NCBI GenBank assembly: GCA_903881475.1
Contig: CAIRTK010000003.1
Coordinates: 1-64,000 of the forward strand
Source of the DNA: an uncultured Opitutia bacterium
GTDB lineage: Bacteria; Verrucomicrobiota; Verrucomicrobiia; Opitutales; Opitutaceae
Direction: 5' to 3'
DNA: 64,000 nucleotides
Shown: piece after piece, positions 43,981-50,949 of the stretch
How positions within the stretch are numbered: position 1 is the first letter of the stretch
Layout: every line of letters starts with the position of its first letter
Made by a program: the position numbers and the translations under genes
The notes under the pieces: generated by a model
What the model was told of the DNA's origin: nothing
The model's database searches: none
What the model saw: the letters and a program-made list of their open reading frames with translations, nothing else

Positions 43981-44427
43981 ATGCCAAAGACCTTTTCCAT
44001 CGCCATCGGCTCCGATCACGCCGGCTTTACCTACAAGGAGGCCATCAAGGGCCTGCTGCTCACCGAGGGCCACACCGTGCGCGATCTCGGCACCTACTCC
44101 CTGGAGCGCTGCGATTATCCCGACTTCTGCTTCCCCGTAGCCCGCGCGGTTGCGAGCCGGGAGGTGGAGCGCGGGATCGTGATCGGCGGCTCGGGCAACG
44201 GCGAGGCGATGGCCGCCAATCGCATCCGCGGCGTTCGCTGCGGCGTCTGCTGGACCGAACAGGTCGCCATCTGGAACCGCGCCCACAACGATGCCAACTG
44301 CCTCTCCCTCGGCGAACGCACCATCACCTTGGACGAAGCCTTCAAAATCGTCCGCATCTGGTTCGCCACGGACTTCGAGGGCGGCCGGCACATCCCGCGG
44401 ATCCAAAAGCTCGATAGCATGGCGTAG
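43981..44427 (+). CDS. rpiB: Ribose-5-phosphate isomerase B
   Basis: Interconverts ribose-5-P and ribulose-5-P in the pentose phosphate pathway; 148 residues, the RpiB/LacA fold. Seen: AIGSDHAGFTYKEAI, VRDLGTYS..RCDYPDFC, GIVIGGSGNGEAMAANRIRGVRCGVCW and NDANCLSLGERTI, with the Cys and Asn of the active site. Some relatives act on allose- or galactose-6-phosphate. Complete. Confidence 0.95.
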   Translation: MPKTFSIAIGSDHAGFTYKEAIKGLLLTEGHTVRDLGTYSLERCDYPDFCFPVARAVASREVERGIVIGGSGNGEAMAANRIRGVRCGVCWTEQVAIWNRAHNDANCLSLGERTITLDEAFKIVRIWFATDFEGGRHIPRIQKLDSMA

Positions 44428-44485
44428 GCGCACGCACCTTGGAATCAGGGCGGCTCGATCGCCGCTTTGGGCACATGGGTATACA

Positions 44486-44530
44486 AAATAATTTGACATC
44501 AAATTATTTATTGCTTCGATGTCAAATTAA
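44486..44530 (+). promoter_or_regulatory. MarR operator pair in front of the Mhq-like operon
   Basis: A perfect 24-base palindrome (arms AAATAATTTGA/TCAAATTATTT, spacer CA) spans 44486-44509. A second, imperfect copy (TTGCTTCGA TG TCAAATTAA) spans about 44511-44530, touching the ATG at 44532. AT-rich within GC-rich DNA, two adjacent sites, and position match autoregulation by the MarR protein encoded next. Confidence 0.85.
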
Positions 44531-44531
44531 T

Positions 44532-45011
44532 ATGGGGACCAACTACCAGGGAACGAAGGCAGAGATCGATGCCCTCAACGCCTACATCAAGCTGATGCGG
44601 GCGGCGGAGTCCATTACCGCCCGCGCCCACACCGTTCTCCCCAAGGACATCACTCTTTCCCAATTCAGCGTGCTCGAAGCCCTGCTTCATCGCGGGCCTC
44701 TCTGCCAAAGCGAACTCGCCGGCAAGCTCCTGAAAAGCGGCGGCAATCTCACGCTGATCGTCGATAACCTCGAAAAATCCGGCCTGGTGACGCGAGAGCG
44801 CGACCAGGAGGACCGCCGCTTCATCACCGTTTCGCTCACCGACAAAGGCCGCGCCTTCATCACCGGGCTTTTCCCCCAGGTAGCCGCCAGCATCACCCGC
44901 GAGTTCGCCGCCCTCTCGTCCGCCGAGCAGTTCACCTTGGGCTGGCTCTGCAAAAAGGTTGGTGCCCGCGGTCTTCCGACCACGCAGACCGCCGAGTCGA
45001 GCGCTCCCTGA
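44532..45011 (+). CDS. MarR-family transcriptional regulator (MhqR-like)
   Basis: A 159-residue winged-helix dimeric regulator. The DNA-binding part is SQFSVLEALLHRGPLCQSELAGKLLKSGGNLTLIVDNLEKSGLVTRERDQEDRRFITVSLTDKGRAF, with the wing DRRFITV. The start ATG directly follows a palindromic operator; an upstream in-frame start at 44439 lies before the operator and was rejected. The downstream genes (ring-cleaving dioxygenase, esterase) match those of the Bacillus MhqR regulon for quinones and electrophiles, so it may sense such compounds through residues yet to be found. Confidence 0.92.
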   Translation: MGTNYQGTKAEIDALNAYIKLMRAAESITARAHTVLPKDITLSQFSVLEALLHRGPLCQSELAGKLLKSGGNLTLIVDNLEKSGLVTRERDQEDRRFITVSLTDKGRAFITGLFPQVAASITREFAALSSAEQFTLGWLCKKVGARGLPTTQTAESSAP

Positions 45012-45099
45012 GCTCGAATCCTAAAATTTATCCAATTACTTCCAATTCAAACTATTTTCTAACCACCGATTTCAACAAAAACCCCAACCCAACTACACC

Positions 45100-46038
45100 A
45101 TGAACCTCCTCGGTCTTCATCATATCACGGCCATGGCCTCCGATCCGCGTGCCAATTTCGATTTTTACACCCGTATCCTCGGCCTTCGTTTCATCAAAAA
45201 GTCCGTCAACCAAGACGACCCGGGCACCTACCACCTCTACTATGGTGACTATGCCGGTTCGCCCGGCACGGCCCTCACCTTTTTTCCCTGGCCCGGCCTG
45301 CGCCGTGGCCGCCCCGGAACCGGTCAGGCCTATGCCACGGCATTCTCTATTCCCGCCGCCTCCTTGTCCTTCTGGCAGGAGCGCCTGGCCAAGCTCAGCA
45401 TCACTACCGAGCCCGTCGCGACGCGCTTCGGCGATCAGGTGCTCACCGCCTTCGATCCCGACGGCCTTCGCCTTGAGCTGATCGCCACGCATGAACCCGA
45501 TCCCCGTTCCCCTGCTCCATCCAAGAACGTGCCCGAGGCCCATGGCATTCGCGGCTTCCACAGCAGCACACTCGGCCTCATCGATGCCCAGGCCACGGCC
45601 ACGGTCATGACCAAGCTCATGGGCTATCGTCTCGTCGGGAAGGAGGGCCTCCGCGCCCGTTACACGGTCGCCGGCGGCGGCCCGGGCTCGTATGTTGACC
45701 TCCTGACCGACCCTGCCCTGCCCCGCGGCCTGAACGGAGCCGGCACGATTCATCACGTCGCCTTCCGGACGCCTACGGACGCCAGCCAGTCCCAGGCCCA
45801 CTCCGAAATCACCCGCACCGGCCTGCATATCAGCCCGATCATCGACCGCGCCTACTTCAAGTCCATCTACTACCGCGAACCTGCCGGTGTGCTCTTCGAA
45901 ATCGCCACCGACCAGCCCGGCTTCGCCATCGACGAACCCCTCGCAACCCTCGGCACCAAGCTCGGCCTGCCCCCGCTCCTCGAGCCGCATCGCGCCGAAA
46001 TCGAGGCCGCCCTGCCCCCGCTGGTCATCAATCCATGA
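45100..46038 (+). CDS. Ring-cleaving dioxygenase (MhqO-like, VOC superfamily)
   Basis: A 312-residue protein of two VOC modules. First module: LLGLHHITAMASDPRANFDFYTRILGLRFIKKSVNQDDPGTYHLYYGDYAGSPGTALTFFPW. Second: RGFHSSTLGLIDAQATATVMTKLMGYRLV ... IHHVAFRTP ... IIDRAYFKSIYYREPAGVLFEIATDQPGF, giving His and Glu metal ligands. This is the pattern of MhqO/MhqE/LinE hydroquinone dioxygenases. It follows the MarR gene by 88 bases of AT-rich DNA, and overlaps the esterase gene by four bases (ATGA). Confidence 0.92.
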   Translation: MNLLGLHHITAMASDPRANFDFYTRILGLRFIKKSVNQDDPGTYHLYYGDYAGSPGTALTFFPWPGLRRGRPGTGQAYATAFSIPAASLSFWQERLAKLSITTEPVATRFGDQVLTAFDPDGLRLELIATHEPDPRSPAPSKNVPEAHGIRGFHSSTLGLIDAQATATVMTKLMGYRLVGKEGLRARYTVAGGGPGSYVDLLTDPALPRGLNGAGTIHHVAFRTPTDASQSQAHSEITRTGLHISPIIDRAYFKSIYYREPAGVLFEIATDQPGFAIDEPLATLGTKLGLPPLLEPHRAEIEAALPPLVINP

Positions 46039-46652
46039 AACTCTCCTATCACCACCGCTTCGAACCCGGCACCGATCCCGCGGCTCCCCCGCTCCTGCTC
46101 CTCCACGGAACCGGCGGCAACGAGCACGATTTGCTATCGCTCGGTCGCAAACTCTCGCCCGGTTCCGCCCTGCTCAGTCCACGCGGCAACGTCACCGAGC
46201 ACGGCGCACCCCGCTTCTTCGCCCGGCTCGCCGAGGGCGTATTCGATCCCGCCGAAGTCACGCGCCGCACGCATGAGCTCGCCGACTTCATCGCGGCGGC
46301 CGCGGCACAGTACCACTTCGATCCCCGCACGCTCATCGCCGTCGGCTTCTCCAATGGCGCCAACATCGCCGCCACGGTCCTGCAGCTGCGCCCCGCTGTT
46401 CTTGGCGGCGCCATCCTCCTGCGCCCCATGGTCGTGCTCGATCAGCCGGCGCCGGCCGGCTCGCTCGCTGGGAAACGCGTGCTGATCGCCAGCGGCACCC
46501 AGGATCCCATGGTACCCGCCACGCATCCGCCGCATCTGGCCGCCCTGCTCCGGGCGGGCGGTGCCACCGTGACCCTGCAGTCTTCCCCGGGCGGCCACGG
46601 CCTGGTCGCCACCGACCTGGCCGCTGCGCAAAAATTCTTCGCTGACCGTTAG
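46035..46652 (+). CDS. Carboxylesterase/phospholipase (MhqD-like alpha/beta hydrolase)
   Basis: A 205-residue alpha/beta hydrolase of the carboxylesterase-2 family. Catalytic triad seen: Ser in VGFSNGANIA, Asp in SGTQDPMVPATH and His in GGHGLVATD; LLLHGTGGNEHDLL provides the oxyanion hole. Four-base overlap with the dioxygenase gene shows translational coupling. Like Bacillus MhqD it likely helps detoxify quinone or electrophile adducts. Confidence 0.92.
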   Translation: MKLSYHHRFEPGTDPAAPPLLLLHGTGGNEHDLLSLGRKLSPGSALLSPRGNVTEHGAPRFFARLAEGVFDPAEVTRRTHELADFIAAAAAQYHFDPRTLIAVGFSNGANIAATVLQLRPAVLGGAILLRPMVVLDQPAPAGSLAGKRVLIASGTQDPMVPATHPPHLAALLRAGGATVTLQSSPGGHGLVATDLAAAQKFFADR

Positions 46653-46658
46653 AGTAGA

Positions 46659-46767
46659 GGTGGGCGGGCACGTCCCGTGCCCGCATTGCGTCCGCGCGTC
46701 GGTCGATTCGAGTCTAAAGCAGAATCCTGCATCCAGCCTTAATGCAGGCACGGGACGCCTGCCCACC
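46659..46767. repeat. Palindromic repeat (family B) between esterase and aldo/keto reductase
   Basis: GGTGGGCGGGCACGTCCCGT... (46659-46687) and its near-mirror ...ACGGGACGCCTGCCCACC (46741-46767) match at most positions with a two-base gap, around a 53-base spacer. It may separate the aldo/keto reductase from the operon upstream. Confidence 0.75.
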
Positions 46768-46831
46768 CTTAGTCAAAGGCCAATTCACGCGAACCCTAGA
46801 CAAGTTCCAGCGGGAGTGCATGTTCATCGTC

Positions 46832-47821
46832 ATGAGCATGACCTATCGTCGCCTCGGCACGTCCGGCCTCAAAGTCAGCGCGCTCTCCTTCGGCGCCTGG
46901 GTCACCTTCGGCAAGCAGATCGGCGATCCCGTCGCGAGCCAGCTCATGACCACCGCCTACGACGCGGGGGTGAACTTCTTCGACAACGCCGAGACCTATG
47001 CCGATGGCCAGGCCGAGCGCGTCATGGGCGCGATCCTGAAAAAATCCGGCTGGCCGCGCGATACATTCCTCGTCTCCAGCAAGGTCTTCTTTGGCGCCGA
47101 GCGCGAGGGCCCCAACCAGGTCGGCCTCTCCCGGAAGCACGTCATCGAGGCCTGCCATGCCGCCCTCCAGCGGCTGCAGGTCGATTACTTGGATCTCTAT
47201 TACTGCCATCGCCCCGATCCGGACACGCCGATCGAGGAAACCGCCCGGGCGATGCATGACCTTATCACGCAGGGCAAGGTGCTTTACTGGGGCACCAGCG
47301 AATGGAGCGCGGCGGAGTTGCGCGAGGCCTTCGAGCTTTGCGCCCGGCTGAACCTGCATCACCCCGTCGTCGAGCAGCCGCAGTACAATCTCTTCCATCG
47401 CACCCGCGTGGAAAAGGAATACGCCCCGTTCTACCGCTCGCCCGGCCTCGGCACCACCATCTGGTCGCCGCTCGCCACCGGTCTGCTCACCGGCAAATAT
47501 AATGACGGCGTGCCCTCCGATTCGCGGCTCAACACGCCCGGCATGGAATGGCTGCGCGACCGCCTCACCGGCGACCCGGCCTTCGCGCAAAAGATTGCCG
47601 CCGTGAAGCAGCTTGCCGGCGTCGCGTCCGAACTCGGCACTTCCCTGCCGCGCCTCGCGCTCGCCTGGTGCCTCAGGAATCCCCACGTGAGCAGCGTCAT
47701 CCTCGGCGCCTCGCGGCCCGCGCAGCTGCAGGAAAACTTCGGGGCCCTCGCCGTGGCCGAACAGCTCACACCCGGGCTCATGCAGCGGATCGACGCCATT
47801 TCAAAACCCGTGACGGACTGA
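46832..47821 (+). CDS. Aldo/keto reductase (voltage-gated K+ channel beta-subunit type)
   Basis: NADPH-dependent reductase of about 329 residues, (beta/alpha)8 barrel. Catalytic tetrad seen in order: Asp and Tyr in FFDNAETYADGQAE, Lys in LVSSKVFFG and His in YYCHRPD. WSPLATGLLTGKY, and SSVILGASRPAQLQEN near the end bind the cofactor. Start is uncertain among ATGs at 46820, 46832 and 46838. Substrate probably aldehydes or quinones, fitting its position behind the MarR operon, though a palindrome separates them. Confidence 0.92.
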   Translation: MSMTYRRLGTSGLKVSALSFGAWVTFGKQIGDPVASQLMTTAYDAGVNFFDNAETYADGQAERVMGAILKKSGWPRDTFLVSSKVFFGAEREGPNQVGLSRKHVIEACHAALQRLQVDYLDLYYCHRPDPDTPIEETARAMHDLITQGKVLYWGTSEWSAAELREAFELCARLNLHHPVVEQPQYNLFHRTRVEKEYAPFYRSPGLGTTIWSPLATGLLTGKYNDGVPSDSRLNTPGMEWLRDRLTGDPAFAQKIAAVKQLAGVASELGTSLPRLALAWCLRNPHVSSVILGASRPAQLQENFGALAVAEQLTPGLMQRIDAISKPVTD

Positions 47822-47834
47822 GCCTTTTCCGTCC

Positions 47835-47859
47835 GCAGCAGCCGAGATCAGGAGGCTGA
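47835..47859. repeat. Single arm of palindromic repeat family A
   Basis: GCAGCAGCCGAGATCAGGAG... matches the left arm of the 1078-1146 palindrome at about 20 of 25 positions, 13 bases after the aldo/keto reductase stop. Confidence 0.6.
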
Positions 47860-47874
47860 GCCCGCAACAGCGGC

Positions 47875-49269
47875 TCACCCCGCCGAGAACAGTTGCACCA
47901 TCTGCGCCCGGACCTGCTGCTGCCTGGCTTCAAACTGCCGCACGCGTTCCTCCAGGGCCTCGGCCTGCCGTTCGAAAGTCTCCTTCTCCACCGCCAGTGC
48001 GGCGAGCTCCGCTTTCAGCTGGACTTGGGTCTGCGCCGCCTGCGTGGCCAGCACGTGCGCCTGCTCCTGCATCTCCTGGAGGTCCGCCTCCTTCGCTGCC
48101 AGCTCCCGCTTGTCCTGCTCCCATTGGTCGCGCCCGGCCGCTAGTTCCTTCCGCCCGGCCGCGATGTCCGCCGCCTGCTCGTTTGCCAAAACCTGCTCAG
48201 CCGCGAGTTTTTCCACCGCCGTGGCCAGCTCGGCGTCCGCCTGCGCCCGCGCCGTCCGCCAGGCCGCTTGCTCCAGGTCCAATTTCTCCTTCGCCTTGGT
48301 CAGCGCCGACTGCCCGACCACGAGCTGCTTCAACTTCGCCGTCGCCTCCTTTTCCGCGGCCTGGGTGACCGATGCCGTCACGCGCTCCGCCGCCATTTTT
48401 GCCTTGGTGTCGTTCACCAGCATTAGCTCCACGTCGAGTTTTTCCCGGGCTGCGGCAAGCTCGCGTTGCTGGTCGGCCAGAGCCTGCTCGCGCTGGGCAA
48501 ATTCCGCCCGGGCCGTCATCTCGGAAGCCTTCCAGGCCGCAAACTCCGTTTCGAATTTCCGGCCGAGCTGCATCACGAGCTGCCGGCCCGTCTCCAGCTT
48601 TTGCCGCTCCGCCGCCAACTCGCGCTCCACCGTGTCATCCATCACGGCCACCGCCATGCCCGGCGGATTCGCCGCCAGCCGGGCGACCTCCTGCTCAAGT
48701 TCCTGCTGGCGCGCCCGCGCGCCCGCGAGCGCTTCGCGCACCGCGGCCAGCTCCGCCAGCTGGCCGGCTTGCGCCAGGTCCGCCGCCCGCCGCGGCGGGC
48801 CCACCCGGCGCTCCACCCCGACCAGCGGCGGGATCGTGACCCGGTCGGCAAATTGCACGGTCAGCTCCTGCCATTCGTCCAGCCGGGTGCTGCGGGCCGG
48901 GCCCAGCTCCGGCTTCAGCACCGAATAAATCCGCTCGACGATCGCCGCCAAGTCGATGGGCGGATGAAAGAGATCCTTCACGCCGACGCGGATCGCCCGC
49001 ACCACGTTTTCCAGGGCAAACTCCTCGCTGACCACCAGCACCGGCGTGTCCTTCTGGCCGATGCGCAGCGACTCGACGTAGACCAGCGGATTTTCCGCCA
49101 GATCGGCGTGATCGACAATGATGAGGGAAAACCGCTCGGTGCGGAGCGCGGCGGTCAGTTCCGCCACGCCGGGCAGCTCGCGCCAATAAAATCCCGTGTC
49201 GCTCACCACGATGGAATGGGCGCGGGTCTCGGTGGCGCGTTTTTTCGCGAAGAGGATTTGGGCGGTCAT
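47875..49269 (-). CDS. Degenerate receiver-domain protein with long coiled coil
   Basis: A 464-residue cytoplasmic protein. Residues about 20-120 look like a response-regulator receiver (FSLIIVDHADLAENPLVYVESLRIGQKDTPVLVVSEEFALENVVRAIRVGVKDLFHPPIDLAAIVERIYSVL): the phosphoacceptor-type Asp of VDHAD is kept, but the usual Lys before Pro is replaced (HPP). Residues about 175-455 are almost unbroken Glu/Ala/Gln/Lys-rich heptads, a long coiled coil that ends RAQMVQLFSAG. There is no output domain, so it probably scaffolds other proteins. The ATG at 49269 is preferred over 49302. Confidence 0.75.
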   Translation of the reverse strand: MTAQILFAKKRATETRAHSIVVSDTGFYWRELPGVAELTAALRTERFSLIIVDHADLAENPLVYVESLRIGQKDTPVLVVSEEFALENVVRAIRVGVKDLFHPPIDLAAIVERIYSVLKPELGPARSTRLDEWQELTVQFADRVTIPPLVGVERRVGPPRRAADLAQAGQLAELAAVREALAGARARQQELEQEVARLAANPPGMAVAVMDDTVERELAAERQKLETGRQLVMQLGRKFETEFAAWKASEMTARAEFAQREQALADQQRELAAAREKLDVELMLVNDTKAKMAAERVTASVTQAAEKEATAKLKQLVVGQSALTKAKEKLDLEQAAWRTARAQADAELATAVEKLAAEQVLANEQAADIAAGRKELAAGRDQWEQDKRELAAKEADLQEMQEQAHVLATQAAQTQVQLKAELAALAVEKETFERQAEALEERVRQFEARQQQVRAQMVQLFSAG

Positions 49270-49433
49270 GGCGGGAAATGCGTTCGGCGGGTTTAAAGCC
49301 ATAACGCACCAAGCCCGGACGACTCCAGTCCGGGGTGGTCAATTTCCGGTAAAACCTGCCGGGCTTCATGGCCTTGCCATGGGCGCGCACCCGGCTTTAC
49401 GCCAGCGGCTGCTTCCGCCACCCTGCAGGCCGG

Positions 49434-50117
49434 ATGAAACTCACCTATTTCGGCCATTCGTGTTTTCTGGTGGAGGTCGCCGGTGCCCGGATCGTGCTCG
49501 ATCCCTACTTCAGCGAGAATCCCCACGGGGTCGTCGATCCCGCCGCAGTGCCGTGCGACTTTGTGCTCTGCACCCACGCCCATGAAGACCACACCTGCGA
49601 CGCCCTCGAGCTCTCCCGGCGTCACCAGGCCACGATCGTCGCACCGTTCGAGCTCGCGGACTATTTCGCCGCGCAGGGCGCCACCACGATCGACCTCATG
49701 CCCGGAGGCGGCATCTCGCTCCCCTGGGGACGCCTCGACATGACCCCAGCCATCCACAGCTCCTCCCTTGAGCTGCCCGGCGGGCTGAACCAGCCCATGG
49801 GTGTGGCCAGCGGCTATCTCCTTCGCACCGGCGGCCGTTCGCTCTATCACGCCGGCGACACCGCGCTCTTCGGCGACATGCGTTTGATCGGCCGGCACGG
49901 CCTTGATGTGGCGCTGCTGCCGATCGGCGACCGCTATACGATGGGCCCCGCCGATGCGCTCGAGGCGATCGCCCTGCTCCAGCCAAAACTCACCGTGCCG
50001 ATGCACTACAACACCACGGCCAAAATCCGCACCGACCCCAGCGCCTTCGCCGCCGATGCCGGCCGCGCCGGTCAAGCAGTCAAAGTCATGCAGCCGGGCG
50101 AAACCCTATCGCTATGA
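49434..50117 (+). CDS. Metallo-beta-lactamase-fold hydrolase (UPF0173/UlaG-like)
   Basis: A 227-residue metal-dependent hydrolase. FGHSCFLVEVAGARIVLDPYFSENPHG, the metal motif CTHAHEDHTCDA (an HxHxDH-type motif), the YHAGDTALFGDM Asp and VPMHYNT His are visible. Relatives hydrolyse lactones or phosphodiesters; the substrate is unknown. The start at MKLTYFGH is chosen by homology. It overlaps the APH(3')-like gene by four bases (ATGA), an unexpected partner. Confidence 0.9.
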   Translation: MKLTYFGHSCFLVEVAGARIVLDPYFSENPHGVVDPAAVPCDFVLCTHAHEDHTCDALELSRRHQATIVAPFELADYFAAQGATTIDLMPGGGISLPWGRLDMTPAIHSSSLELPGGLNQPMGVASGYLLRTGGRSLYHAGDTALFGDMRLIGRHGLDVALLPIGDRYTMGPADALEAIALLQPKLTVPMHYNTTAKIRTDPSAFAADAGRAGQAVKVMQPGETLSL

Positions 50118-50893
50118 GCCAGCTCTTGATGTTGCCATCTGGACTCGCCGCGGATCTGGCGGCGCGTTCGTGGCAACACATTGCCATCGGCGAGTCCCGC
50201 GCTGAGGTGTATCGCCTGACCCAATCTGGCAAACTCGATTTGATCCTCAAGGCACTCATACGCGATCCCCTCCATTCGCTCTGTGGCGAGACCGCCCGCC
50301 TACGCTGGCTGAAGGATCGGGCGCCCGTTCCTGACGTAGTCGATTTTATACAGGATTCTAGCCGTGACTTCCTGCTGATGAGCGCGCTGCCAGGTGCCGA
50401 TGCCGCAAACTCAGCTTTGCCGCCCGATTCAATCGTAAACCTGCTCGCCGATGCGTTGCGCGAATTGCACGCCGTGCCGATCGATGATTGCCCGTTCCGT
50501 CATTTGATCGACGACTGCGTAATGGAATCCAAGGTCCGCCTCGACGCCGGTCAGGTTGATAACACGAATTTTGATTCCGCCAATCTTGGTCGGAACCCCG
50601 CGGATCTTTATGGGGAAATGCTCGCCACCCGTCCCGCTTCCGAAGCGACCGCCTTTACTCACGGCGATTTTTGCCTGCCCAACGTGATCATCACGGAGGG
50701 ACGGCTGAGCGGCTTTATCGATGTTGGCCGCGCTGGAATCGGCGATCCTTACCGCGACCTTGCTCTCATCGGGCGGAGCCTCGACCGGAACTTGGGCAAC
50801 GGTTGGGCAGATCGCTTTTTGTCGCGCTATGGCCTGAAAGATCCTGATCCAGCCCGGTTGCGTTATTTCCGCCTGATCGACGAGTTTTTCTAA
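50114..50893 (+). CDS. Aminoglycoside 3'-phosphotransferase, APH(3')-like
   Basis: A complete 259-residue kinase fold with APH(3') signatures: ATP Lys in LILKALIRDP, Glu in CGETARLRWL, catalytic loop THGDFCLPNVI (Asp and Asn), metal-binding GFIDVGRAGIGDPYRDLAL and the very typical C-terminus DPARLRYFRLIDEFF, where the terminal Phe is part of the substrate site. It resembles the kanamycin/neomycin phosphorylating enzymes over its whole length. Its base use is less GC-rich than its neighbours (TTT, GAT, ATA codons are common), suggesting transfer. It is coupled by an ATGA overlap to the UlaG-like gene. Confidence 0.92.
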   Translation: MSQLLMLPSGLAADLAARSWQHIAIGESRAEVYRLTQSGKLDLILKALIRDPLHSLCGETARLRWLKDRAPVPDVVDFIQDSSRDFLLMSALPGADAANSALPPDSIVNLLADALRELHAVPIDDCPFRHLIDDCVMESKVRLDAGQVDNTNFDSANLGRNPADLYGEMLATRPASEATAFTHGDFCLPNVIITEGRLSGFIDVGRAGIGDPYRDLALIGRSLDRNLGNGWADRFLSRYGLKDPDPARLRYFRLIDEFF

Positions 50894-50949
50894 GGCCTAA
50901 TCTATCGCTTGCCCGCGGCTCGCAGCGCGCCCAACGTTGGGTTTTGGAC

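Noticed and set aside
46690-46720. tRNA-like T-arm sequence (GGTCGATTCGAGTC)
   Set aside because: No acceptor or anticodon stem can be drawn around it.
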